Shown here piece by piece: positions 1-7,188 of a stretch of DNA of 27,879 nt (position 1 is its first letter; the number at the start of each line of letters is the position of its first letter). Made by a program: the position numbers and the translations under genes. Under the pieces are notes generated by a model. That model did not search any database. It saw only the letters and a program-made list of their open reading frames with translations, and had not been told where the DNA came from. This DNA comes from a virus: IMG/VR virus record IMGVR_UViG_3300046515_000164, positions 1-27,879 of that record; one strand, given 5' to 3'.

Positions 1-1161
1 CAGCCCAAGGTCCTCTGTAGTCAGCTGGTCGCCCGCGGTCACCAAACCTTGGGCATTAATGGTGACGCTGGAATAGGTTCCCGCCGTAGCTCCGCTGTCA
101 GCCAGAATCAGTTCTATGTCGGCATTGGCGGTACCATCGAACATCGCGCTACCGCTGGCCGCCCCAGTGATGACCAGCGAGCGCGCTGTTTCCAGTTGGG
201 TGGCCGCCACAGCGGTACCGTCCACGGGCAAGGCATCGGTAATGCCGTAGCCGTCCAGGGTGGTCGGGTTGGTGCCAGCGATCACACGCCCAAGGGCATC
301 GACGGTGACACTGCGAAACGTGCCCACACCGACCCCACTGCCGCCCGCGATCATTTCAAACTGCAAACCGGTGGTGCCGAGCGTAATCGGCGCGTCGGTG
401 ACCAGTTGCCACAGGCTGTCGCCGTTGGTCGTGCCCTGCTCGACGTGGATGAACAACCCCGGGGTCACTTCCAGGCTGTTGTCGGCATCGGCGGCCCGCG
501 TCCAGCCTTCGGCACTGACGACATAGAGGCCGTTGTCTTGGGCTTCTGCCTGGGCAGTCACCAGCACCCGGTCACCGACGACCACGGCCACGTCATCGAT
601 AGTCTGTACATTGCTCAGGGCAATGGCGGCGATTGCCGCCACCCGCGCTGACTGTTTGTGATCCAGCTTGGCCAGCGCTTCGCTGATCGCGAGGTCCACG
701 TATTCGCGGGTGGCCAGCACCACCGCCGGATCGATCTTCAGCACGATGTTCGCCGAGCTGCTGACGATGAAGTTCATCCGCACGACCTGGGTCTTGCCGC
801 TGCCTTGGTCCAGCAACGGTTTGTAGCTCGGTGCGCAGTTGGCCACCGCCACCAGGTCGCCGTCGACATCGTACAGGCCGATCTCGCGAATCCACTCACC
901 GCCCACTTCGGGCGGAATGATCTGCTCGGTGATCACCGTGTTGGGGTTGGCCGGATCGACGCGGATCTGGTTGATCGGCGCCCGGCGCCATTCGTTGATC
1001 AACTGGGTCTGCAGGCGATCGGGAATCGGGTCGGTACCGTTGGCATCGCCCAAGCCCATCTCGGTGAACATCCAGTCCAGGCCCATGGCGATGGCATTGG
1101 CGTGCTTGGCTTCACCGACGGCCGTGAGAATGGCAAAAAACTGACTGGTCTTATCAATCAT
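1..1161 (-). CDS. Tail-collar fibre protein, P2 gpH-like (3' end cut by window edge)
   Basis: The reading frame is open from an ATG at 1161 to the window edge, giving 387 residues with no stop. Residues 1 to about 165 (MIDKTSQFFAIL..., with GGEWIREIGLYDVDGDLVAVAN) match what I know of the DUF3751 phage tail-collar fibre N-terminus, which anchors the fibre to the baseplate. A middle segment (KQSARVAAIAAIALSNVQTIDDVAVVVGDRVLV) is common in tail fibres. Two copies of the short phage fibre repeat follow (FRSVTVDALGRVIAG and YSSVTINAQGLVTAG). The receptor-binding C-terminus lies outside the window. The start overlaps the end of the tail protein I gene by 8 bases, as expected in a P2-like V-W-J-I-H order. 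Confidence 0.88.
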   Translation of the reverse strand, partial: MIDKTSQFFAILTAVGEAKHANAIAMGLDWMFTEMGLGDANGTDPIPDRLQTQLINEWRRAPINQIRVDPANPNTVITEQIIPPEVGGEWIREIGLYDVDGDLVAVANCAPSYKPLLDQGSGKTQVVRMNFIVSSSANIVLKIDPAVVLATREYVDLAISEALAKLDHKQSARVAAIAAIALSNVQTIDDVAVVVGDRVLVTAQAEAQDNGLYVVSAEGWTRAADADNSLEVTPGLFIHVEQGTTNGDSLWQLVTDAPITLGTTGLQFEMIAGGSGVGVGTFRSVTVDALGRVIAGTNPTTLDGYGITDALPVDGTAVAATQLETARSLVITGAASGSAMFDGTANADIELILADSGATAGTYSSVTINAQGLVTAGDQLTTEDLGL

Positions 1162-1765
1162 AGGGATAAACGTCCAAAGTATCGGTTTCATCGACGCAGA
1201 GCGCCGGGCCAAAAGAGCCGGTCACATCGATGTCTTGCGGAGCCGGTGGGTACACGTCGATCTCTTCGCCCTCTTGCACGCACACGGCAATGCCCAGCAC
1301 CCCCTCGGTCTGCAGACTGAGCGCCAGGTTGGTCATGTGCCGGCTGACCGGGCGGGCATCGTCGATCAACCATGCCAGTTCCTCGTACAGTTCCTCGGTG
1401 ATACCGGCGTCATTCAGGCCGACCTCCAGAGCGAAAGTGCCGGGCACGCCTTCCGGCACGGTGTCGAACCATTCCACGACGTCGATCAGGTAGCCCAAGG
1501 GCTCGACCACCCGCCGCAGCGCACCGATGGTGCCTTTGCGCGCGTGCACGTCGTACGCCGAACGGATCGCCGTGCGCTTGGCCTCCTGGGTCCAGTTGTT
1601 GTTCCAGCGGTCCACCGACCAGGCCGAGGCCAGATACGGCAACAGGTGTTCGGGGCAGGTGTCGGCGTTGTACAAACTGCGCAGCGGAATCAGCGTGTTT
1701 TCGTAGTTCGCCGCTTCCACGGCCAGCTCCAACGGCGTGCTATTGAGGGGTAGCTGACTGCTCAT
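1154..1765 (-). CDS. Phage tail protein I (baseplate, P2 gpI-like)
   Basis: The 203-residue product has the P2 gpI pattern: an N-terminal segment TCPEHLLPYLASAWSVDRWNNNW followed by a helical section (KRTAIRSAYDVHARKGTIGALRRVV) ending in EPLGYLIDVVEWF. In P2-type contractile tails gpI sits at the baseplate periphery between gpJ and the fibre gpH. The gene lies one base after the gpJ stop and overlaps the fibre start, so the three are translationally linked. The C-terminus carries two acidic repeat-like stretches (EIDVYPPAPQ and DTLDVYPYD), which is an extension I cannot assign. Confidence 0.88.
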   Translation of the reverse strand: MSSQLPLNSTPLELAVEAANYENTLIPLRSLYNADTCPEHLLPYLASAWSVDRWNNNWTQEAKRTAIRSAYDVHARKGTIGALRRVVEPLGYLIDVVEWFDTVPEGVPGTFALEVGLNDAGITEELYEELAWLIDDARPVSRHMTNLALSLQTEGVLGIAVCVQEGEEIDVYPPAPQDIDVTGSFGPALCVDETDTLDVYPYD

Positions 1766-1766
1766 G

Positions 1767-2645
1767 TCAGACCCCCAGTGTCACGGTGTAGCCGGTGCAG
1801 TACGCGGCCTCGGCCTTGCTTGGTCTGATGTCGGTCCAGTCCAGCAGCTCGACCCGGGCGATGCCGGGAACGTGTAGCTGCGCATCGACGCCTGAACGTG
1901 CCACTTCCAGCCCCAGACGACGACGCGGGTTGATCCACTCGCTCAGGCGTTTCTGGCTTTCGGCCAGATAGGCTTCGTTTTCCGGCCCCGGTGCCTGCGG
2001 ATAAAGCACCGCTTCAATGTGGTAGTCGATGACCACGGCGCTCTGCACCGTGAGGCGGTCGGCCACCGGCCGCACGTCCTCGTCATTGAGGTGCAGCCGG
2101 ACCTCTTCCAGCAATTCTGGCGAGGCCGCGCCGCTGCCTTCCAGACTGAGCACGGTGACCACCACCACGGCCGGCGACGGACTTTCCGCCGTGGCATCGG
2201 CCACCAGGCCCGACGCGTTGCGCGCGTGCAAGATGTAGCTGTTGCGCGGCCCCGCCGTGGTCAACCCCTCATACGACAGCTGCACCCGCTCGCGCAGGGC
2301 ATCATCCTCTTCGAGCACCTGCGGCGTCGGTGGCACCGTGCTCGGATCTCCGGCCTGAATCACCAGGCGTTGCAGGTTGACGTTGGCCGCCAGGTGATCG
2401 AGGTCGGCCCGCTCAGCGTGGGCCAACAGCAACGCCTTGCCCGCGTCGTTGACCCGCGCCCGGTTCTGCAACGCGACATACGCGGCCTGCTCGATCAGCT
2501 TGAGCACCGGATCACTCTCCAGCTCCGCGCTCCAGTTGTCGCCCATGCTCAGGCGGAAGGCTTCCAGTTTCTCCTGATAGACCACCTCAAAGTCGAGGTC
2601 TTCCAGCACTTGCGGCGGCGGCAGGGCCGCCAGTTCCATGGTCAT
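1767..2645 (-). CDS. Baseplate assembly protein J (P2 gpJ-like)
   Basis: The 292-residue product begins MTMELAALPPPQVLEDLDFEVVYQEK, a typical gpJ N-terminus. It contains LIEQAAYVALQNRARVNDAGKALLLAHAERADLDHLAANVNLQRL, the best-conserved stretch of the family. Length is close to the roughly 300 residues usual for P2 gpJ. The protein forms the baseplate wedge with gpW and gpI. The ATG overlaps the gpW stop codon as ATGA, so translation is coupled. No anomaly seen. Confidence 0.92.
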   Translation of the reverse strand: MTMELAALPPPQVLEDLDFEVVYQEKLEAFRLSMGDNWSAELESDPVLKLIEQAAYVALQNRARVNDAGKALLLAHAERADLDHLAANVNLQRLVIQAGDPSTVPPTPQVLEEDDALRERVQLSYEGLTTAGPRNSYILHARNASGLVADATAESPSPAVVVVTVLSLEGSGAASPELLEEVRLHLNDEDVRPVADRLTVQSAVVIDYHIEAVLYPQAPGPENEAYLAESQKRLSEWINPRRRLGLEVARSGVDAQLHVPGIARVELLDWTDIRPSKAEAAYCTGYTVTLGV

Positions 2646-2977
2646 GCGGACACCTCCAGAGTCACGTCACTGCCCAGGTACTGCCCGGTCAGTTCAAAGG
2701 TGATACGCCCGTCGAGAATGGCCACGGCGCGCACGCGGCCGAGTTTCAGGCGAGGCTCCCAACGCCCGAGCGTGCTGGCCACTTCCGCCTGCACGGCACT
2801 TTTCCAGCCGTCATTGACCGGCAGGTCGACAAAGCGCCGCAGCTTGCTGCCGTACTCCGGGCGCATGCGCCGGCTGCCCAAGGGCGTCGACAAGATGTCC
2901 TCGATGGACTGGCGCAGGTGATCGAGGCCGGAAATCAGCTGGCCGGTGCGGCGATCCAGTCCGATCATCCCGATCAT
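2642..2977 (-). CDS. Baseplate assembly protein W (gp25/gpW-like)
   Basis: I chose the ATG at 2977 because the product then starts MIGMIGLDRRTGQLISGLDHLRQSIEDILSTPLGSRRMRPEYGSKL, the canonical start of the gp25/P2 gpW lysozyme-like baseplate family, and a GAGGG ribosome site lies just upstream. The frame is open further upstream, but that extension is arginine-rich and not family-like. The 111-residue length is normal. In P2-like tails gpW bridges the baseplate hub and wedge. It is followed by an ATGA overlap with gpJ. Confidence 0.92.
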   Translation of the reverse strand: MIGMIGLDRRTGQLISGLDHLRQSIEDILSTPLGSRRMRPEYGSKLRRFVDLPVNDGWKSAVQAEVASTLGRWEPRLKLGRVRAVAILDGRITFELTGQYLGSDVTLEVSA

Positions 2978-2981
2978 TGAA

Positions 2982-3212
2982 TCAGCCCTCGACCGCGACA
3001 AAATCCTTGCGACCCTGCAAATACTCGAGCGCGACCGTGTCCTCCGACGCCACCGCAACTTGACTCTTTTCCACTTTCAAGGTGCGCCCGGCCTCCAGCA
3101 AGACCAGTACCCGCGAGGTATACAGCGTGTCGCGGAAGGTACAGAGTGCGGCCGGCGTGGCCGGGATCGGCTCATCGCTGGCTACCGATACGTCCTTGGT
3201 TTTACTCGTCAT
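2982..3212 (-). CDS. Small phage protein between baseplate genes V and W, unknown function
   Basis: This is a 76-residue product beginning MTSKTKDVSVASDEPIPATPAAL. I chose the ATG at 3212 because GGAGA precedes it at good spacing and because the frame upstream runs back through an intrinsic terminator. The body (TSRVLVLLEAGRTLKVEKSQVAVASEDTVALEYLQGRKDF) is compact and mixed alpha/beta. I do not recognise the family. The stop is 4 bases before the gpW start, so it belongs to the baseplate operon. A small structural or assembly role is inference from position only. Confidence 0.7.
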   Translation of the reverse strand: MTSKTKDVSVASDEPIPATPAALCTFRDTLYTSRVLVLLEAGRTLKVEKSQVAVASEDTVALEYLQGRKDFVAVEG

Positions 3213-3230
3213 GCTTTTTCTCCAGACATG

Positions 3231-3252
3231 AAAAAGCCCGCACGCGGCGGGC
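3231..3252 (-). terminator. Intrinsic terminator between baseplate V and the next gene
   Basis: Reading the minus strand, AGCCCGC pairs with GCGGGCT across a short loop and is followed by a run of Ts (seen as AAAAA at 3231-3235). It sits inside the late operon, so full expression of gpW, J, I and fibre needs read-through, as a Q-modified polymerase would provide. Confidence 0.7.
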
Positions 3253-3269
3253 TGAAGGTGAATGTTCAC

Positions 3270-3830
3270 TCAATGCGAGTGATTGCTGCTGTTGCCCCCG
3301 GCGTCCATGATCGTGCCGGCGCCGGTGATGTCGCCGGATACACTCAGCGCGCCGTCGATGCTCACCTCACCCGCCAGGGTGATCTGGCTGGCCGTCACCC
3401 GGATTTCAGCCGGCGTCACTTCAAACTGCGAGCCACCGACCGCGATGGTCGCGCGGCTGCCATTGGGCAGGTCAATGCTGTAACTGCCGGCCTGCCAGTC
3501 GTAGATCAGCGAGCCGCCATCGTCGAAGTACCAGGCCTCAACGTGATCGCGGTTGTCCGGCGGCGTCCCGGCGTTGCCATACAGCCCCGGGATAAAAGTG
3601 CCCATGGCCGGGTCCCCACTGGGGCTGAACAATGCGCCTTGCTCCCCCGGACTCGGCGCCCGCCAGTGGCGGGCCTTGCCGGCGGCCAGGCTGTGCCAGC
3701 GCACCCAGGCACTGACCCAGGTACCGGCCTTGACCCGCACCCGGCCGGCCATCAGATCGATGCCGACCACCACACAGGGCAGCAGCATCGCCGCGATCAT
3801 CCGGTCGTGTTCAGCGCTGGCGTATCCCAT
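3270..3830 (-). CDS. Baseplate assembly protein V (P2 gpV-like spike)
   Basis: The 186-residue product starts MGYASAEHDRMIAAMLLPCVVVGIDLMAGRVRVKAGTWVSAWVRWHSLAAG, an OB-fold-like N-terminus of the gpV family. The middle contains DWQAGSYSIDLPNGSRATIAVGGSQFEVTPAEIRVTASQITLAGEVSIDGALSVSGDITGAG, a repetitive beta-helix section typical of the membrane-piercing spike. It ends in the His-containing tail NHSH; histidines near the tip bind iron in known spikes. The ATG at 3830 was chosen because GGAGG lies 8 bases upstream; it overlaps the end of the preceding gene. Confidence 0.9.
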   Translation of the reverse strand: MGYASAEHDRMIAAMLLPCVVVGIDLMAGRVRVKAGTWVSAWVRWHSLAAGKARHWRAPSPGEQGALFSPSGDPAMGTFIPGLYGNAGTPPDNRDHVEAWYFDDGGSLIYDWQAGSYSIDLPNGSRATIAVGGSQFEVTPAEIRVTASQITLAGEVSIDGALSVSGDITGAGTIMDAGGNSSNHSH

Positions 3831-4348
3831 GCCAGATCCTCCGGCTGAAAGTAGTGGTCTTCGTTGCCGGTACCGGTGCAGCCGTCGACGTTCAGGTACA
3901 GGGAACCGGGCGGCTCGACTGCCCATAACCATTCGGTTTCGCCGATCTGGAACACCTGCTTCCACTCAACGATCCACACCACAAATTGCGCCAGCTCCGG
4001 CATCGAGTCGTCCGGGAATGCACGGACGTCCTGCACCTCTTCGACAAAGTCCAGATCCCAATACTGCCCGCGCAGGATTTTGCTGATTTCGGCGGCCAGG
4101 ATCGCAGCCTGCAAGGCCGCTTTACTGATGGTGGAATCGACCATGATGCACACCTGAAAGCGGCCGCTCAGGGAGGTTTTGCCGCTGCCGTTGTCGGGTG
4201 CTTCACCGATTTCCGTCAGGGCAAACAACACCGCCGGCAGACCGACTTCAGCATCCAGTTCAGGGAACGCCTCGACGCTCACCACCGACGGTAAGCCGGC
4301 GCGGAACGTCGCCTCGATCGCATTGTGTAAGGTCGTCAGCTCATCCAT
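3797..4348 (-). CDS. Probable tail completion or terminator protein, unknown family
   Basis: The product is 183 residues. The N-terminus (MDELTTLHNAIEATFRAGLPSVVSVEAFPELDAEVGLPAVLFALTEI) resembles small tail terminator or completion proteins that begin with a helix followed by a beta-sheet, and FQVCIMVDSTISKAALQAAILAAEI supports a compact alpha/beta fold. It lies between a head-tail joining gene and baseplate V, overlapping both by a few codons. The role as tail completion protein is an inference from position and general pattern, not from a recognised motif. Confidence 0.65.
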   Translation of the reverse strand: MDELTTLHNAIEATFRAGLPSVVSVEAFPELDAEVGLPAVLFALTEIGEAPDNGSGKTSLSGRFQVCIMVDSTISKAALQAAILAAEISKILRGQYWDLDFVEEVQDVRAFPDDSMPELAQFVVWIVEWKQVFQIGETEWLWAVEPPGSLYLNVDGCTGTGNEDHYFQPEDLAWDTPALNTTG

Positions 4349-4706
4349 TGTTCAAACTCAGTATGAAAGTGACCATGCCAGCGCCGTCCGGCTCGCGCTT
4401 GCTGACCTTGTAACGACCACCACCCTGCTCCACCGGTAGATCGACGGTAAGAAAGGTATCTTTCTCGATGCCCATTGCCTCCACCACACGAGCCGTGAAG
4501 GTCGGCGCCAGAACGTTATCCGTAACGATGGCATTGCCCAGGCGCACGCTCTTCGATTTGCCGCCGACATCCGCACCGACAAAGGGCGAGAAGAACGCAC
4601 CGGACAGCGGCAGGCCGTCCGGCTTGATGGCGCGATCGCCGAGGCGATCGACCAACACTGCATCCATTCGGGCCGTGACGTCACGAAAGCGGCCCAGCGT
4701 GGTCAC
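4341..4706 (-). CDS. Probable head-tail joining protein
   Basis: This is a 121-residue product beginning MTTLGRFRDVTARMDAVLVDRLGDRA, with a central AIVTDNVLAPTFTARVVEAMGIEKDTFLTVD and a C-terminal GGGRYKVSKREPDGAGMVTFILS. The pattern and size fit the lambda FII / Gifsy-2-type head-tail attachment proteins that dock below the portal. The start overlaps the upstream gene as ATGA and the stop overlaps the downstream gene, a tight structural operon. Family assignment is moderate. Confidence 0.65.
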   Translation of the reverse strand: MTTLGRFRDVTARMDAVLVDRLGDRAIKPDGLPLSGAFFSPFVGADVGGKSKSVRLGNAIVTDNVLAPTFTARVVEAMGIEKDTFLTVDLPVEQGGGRYKVSKREPDGAGMVTFILSLNNG

Positions 4707-5023
4707 TGGATCAACAACGCTTCGGCAATACCGCCGACCGGAGCGCTCATCAGCTTACCGAATGGCACCAAATCACCGGTGGCCGTGAGCGGATCAACCA
4801 GCACGCCGGCTTGCAGGGCCACCTTTTGCCCCTGCAGCAGCGCTGCATCGGCAGGCAGACGCCAGACGCCGTCGAGATGGCCGACCAGGACATCACCCGC
4901 CACGCCACTGGCCATCGGAATGACCACCGTATCAACCAGCACCAACGGCACCCCCGCCGTCGCGCCACCGTCTGGTGCCACAAAAGTCAGCGTGCTGCCG
5001 GGACCCGAATAATTCTTGGACAT
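4703..5023 (-). CDS. Capsid decoration protein, DUF2190-like
   Basis: The product of about 106 residues starts MSKNYSGPGSTLTFVAPDGGATAGVPLVLVDTVVIPMASGVAGDVLVGHLDGVWRLPADAA and contains GQKVALQAGVLVDPLTATGDLVPFGKLMSAP. This is the DUF2190 pattern, a beta-rich protein with a role comparable to lambda gpD on the capsid surface. Two ATGs are possible; the inner one at 5023 is better spaced from AGGAG. It follows the capsid gene after a terminator-like hairpin and couples by ATGA to the joining gene. Confidence 0.82.
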   Translation of the reverse strand: MSKNYSGPGSTLTFVAPDGGATAGVPLVLVDTVVIPMASGVAGDVLVGHLDGVWRLPADAALLQGQKVALQAGVLVDPLTATGDLVPFGKLMSAPVGGIAEALLIQ

Positions 5024-5047
5024 GCGCATTTCTCCTGTACAGAAACA

Positions 5048-5070
5048 ACAAACCCCGCTCGCGGCGGGGT
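5048..5070 (-). terminator. Intrinsic-type hairpin between major capsid and decoration genes
   Basis: On the minus strand ACCCCGC pairs with GCGGGGT across a 5-base loop and is followed by TTTGTT. The T-run is broken, so termination is probably partial. That would raise capsid transcript relative to the tail genes, or be overridden by Q. Confidence 0.55.
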
Positions 5071-5091
5071 GTATAGGGTTATCAACAGCCG

Positions 5092-7188
5092 TTAGCGGGC
5101 TTTAGTTGTTGCCGCACCGATCGACTTGTTCAGGCCGCGATAGTCCAGCGCCGCGACCCCGGCGTCGATTCGAACCTTGCTCGTCACGCCATCAATGGTG
5201 AAACCCTGTTGCTGTTCCATGTATGGCTGCTCAACGCCGTCCAGGTAGGCGACTTCGATGGTGTCGGCGCCTTGGCGGGCTGCCTGATACCAGGTGGTTG
5301 CTGAATCATCGTCAAGGCGTGGCTCGGCGATCACTGCGGCGAAGTTGCGGATCGGGTTGTCGATGCCGGCATTGGTGTCAACGCCAGGCACCGATGCCGA
5401 GCGAATCAATTGATTGGTCTTGTCTTCCAGCGCCACCGGCACCAGGACAAACGCCGGGCGAATGTTCAGGGTCCGGGGCTTGCCGCCCTCGACTTGAGTT
5501 TTCTGCAAGGCCATGGCGGTCTTGGCCTTGCTCAGCGCCTCGATCGACATATTGGCGCTAGCACCGGTAAACAGGTTGTTGCGCTCGGCATCGAACAGCG
5601 CTTTGCCGTCGCTCATCACCGGCGAATGGATCAGCGTGTCGTAGACCAGATCGCCGATGGTGCCGCGCGCGGCCAGCCCCATGTTGTAAGGCACGGTGCT
5701 CAGTTGGTCGAGGTCATCGTTGATGATCGCCTGTCGGGTGATGCTGAACATTTCACCGTAGGTGGCCAGGCGGATTTTTTCGCCACGGTCACTGGTGGTG
5801 ATGTACTTGTATTCCGCACCTGGGCGAACTTCACGCAGGCTCGGGAACGCCCCCATGCCAACCCGGGAAGCCACCTTGAAGTCACTCAAGCGGCCCTTTT
5901 TGGTCCACAGGTGATAGGTCTCCGGCGCCTCGTCCCAACCAAGCAGCACCGACTTGGCGGCGCTGTCCACCAGGATGTTGCCGAAGTCGCTGGAGTCATG
6001 GGTGAACGCCAGACCGACCATGGCCATCGGATCAAGGGTCGCCACCAGAATGCCGCGATCATGCAGCGAGGCGCGAGCCAGTTCGCGCAGGCTCATGTGG
6101 TTATAGGCGTTGTCTTTCTGGTTTTCCGCCTGCCCCAAACGACCGGCCAGCGAGGCGCGCACCGAATCGCCGACCAGGTTGCCGTTGCTGATGTGGCCAT
6201 GGTGGTGAGGTCCACCCGTTGGGGTGGTGGTCGAGCCCAGCGCAACCAGCAGTTTTTCCCGCGCCATCTCGGCCGTACAGCTCAGGTCATTGAGGCAGGT
6301 GTTGAGCAGCTCGGTGTGGCTGGTGACCAGCGAACCGCAGAACGCGGCATTGATCGCCGTGCGGCGAGCGCCGTCCGCCGCCATGACTTGGGCGCGCATC
6401 TGATCCAAAGTCAGCGCGACCGGCGCCGGATCGACAGCTGGCGTTGGGGTCGGGGCTGGAGCCGGGGTTGGGGTCGGTGCTGGGGTTGGAACGGAAGCGC
6501 GTGGATTGAACAGATTTTGTGCCGAGGTAGGCATGTTGGTGAACTCCTGCATGCGTTTTGAAGTGAGTTGAGCGGCCGCCTTGAACGGGTCAAGCACGTT
6601 GTCAGCGAAACCGGCCGCCACCGCTTCGTTGCCATCCATCCAGGTTTCAGCCTTGAGCAGGGCCTGAATGTCCTCGATCGCCTTGCCCGACTTGCGCGTA
6701 TACGCCTGAATCAGCGTGCTCTCGACCTTGTCGAGTAGGTCGGCGTACTCGCGCATGGCATCGGCATCCCCCACCTGACCACCCCACGGCTTGTGAATCA
6801 TCATCATGGCGTTGGCCGGCATGTTGATTTCATCGCCGGCCATGGCAATCACGCTGGCCATCGAAGCGGCGAGACCGTCGATGTACACCACCACCCGCGC
6901 CGAATGCCCACGCAGCAGGTTGTACATGGTGGTCCCTTCAAACACGTCGCCACCCGGCGAGTGGATGTGCAAGTTGATCTGAGACACGTCGCCGATGGCG
7001 GCCAGATCACGGGCGAACTGTTTGGCGGTAATCCCCCAGGCGCCGATCTCGTCATACAGCATCACTTCGACCACCCCGCGCTGCTGCGCAGCACGGAGCG
7101 AGTACCAGCTTTCGCCGGGCTTATTCGTCGGGGTTATCGAGGCCCTCGGCCTCATCATCGGCAGGCTTAGCTTTGTTTTGCTGTTCAT
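5092..7188 (-). CDS. ClpP-type prohead protease fused to major capsid protein
   Basis: One uninterrupted frame of about 698 residues joins two jobs. Residues 25-210 are a ClpP/S14-like protease: LHIHSPGGDVFEGTTMYN near 73-90, nucleophile Ser109 in GLAASMAS, and His132 in MMIHKPWGG. Residues 230-255 form a proline-alanine-threonine linker of the PTPAP type. The rest is a major capsid protein (LRELARASLHDRGI, TYGEMFSITRQAIINDDL, and a final FTIDGVTSKVRIDAGVAALDYRGL). A fusion of this kind is known in some Pseudomonas and related phages; the protease presumably trims the scaffold part and is then lost. The start is uncertain: ATGs at 7206, 7188 and 7158 all lie inside the overlapping portal 3' end and none has a strong ribosome site. 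Confidence 0.9.
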   Translation of the reverse strand: MNSKTKLSLPMMRPRASITPTNKPGESWYSLRAAQQRGVVEVMLYDEIGAWGITAKQFARDLAAIGDVSQINLHIHSPGGDVFEGTTMYNLLRGHSARVVVYIDGLAASMASVIAMAGDEINMPANAMMMIHKPWGGQVGDADAMREYADLLDKVESTLIQAYTRKSGKAIEDIQALLKAETWMDGNEAVAAGFADNVLDPFKAAAQLTSKRMQEFTNMPTSAQNLFNPRASVPTPAPTPTPAPAPTPTPAVDPAPVALTLDQMRAQVMAADGARRTAINAAFCGSLVTSHTELLNTCLNDLSCTAEMAREKLLVALGSTTTPTGGPHHHGHISNGNLVGDSVRASLAGRLGQAENQKDNAYNHMSLRELARASLHDRGILVATLDPMAMVGLAFTHDSSDFGNILVDSAAKSVLLGWDEAPETYHLWTKKGRLSDFKVASRVGMGAFPSLREVRPGAEYKYITTSDRGEKIRLATYGEMFSITRQAIINDDLDQLSTVPYNMGLAARGTIGDLVYDTLIHSPVMSDGKALFDAERNNLFTGASANMSIEALSKAKTAMALQKTQVEGGKPRTLNIRPAFVLVPVALEDKTNQLIRSASVPGVDTNAGIDNPIRNFAAVIAEPRLDDDSATTWYQAARQGADTIEVAYLDGVEQPYMEQQQGFTIDGVTSKVRIDAGVAALDYRGLNKSIGAATTKAR

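Noticed and set aside
2019-2921. Long open frames on the plus strand opposite the baseplate genes
   Set aside because: They are GC-rich antisense shadows of well-supported minus-strand genes, with His/Arg/Gln-rich composition and no family features.
5410-6561. 383-codon plus-strand frame opposite the capsid fusion
   Set aside because: Shadow of the capsid gene; low-complexity tryptophan-glycine tail comes from reading the proline linker backwards.
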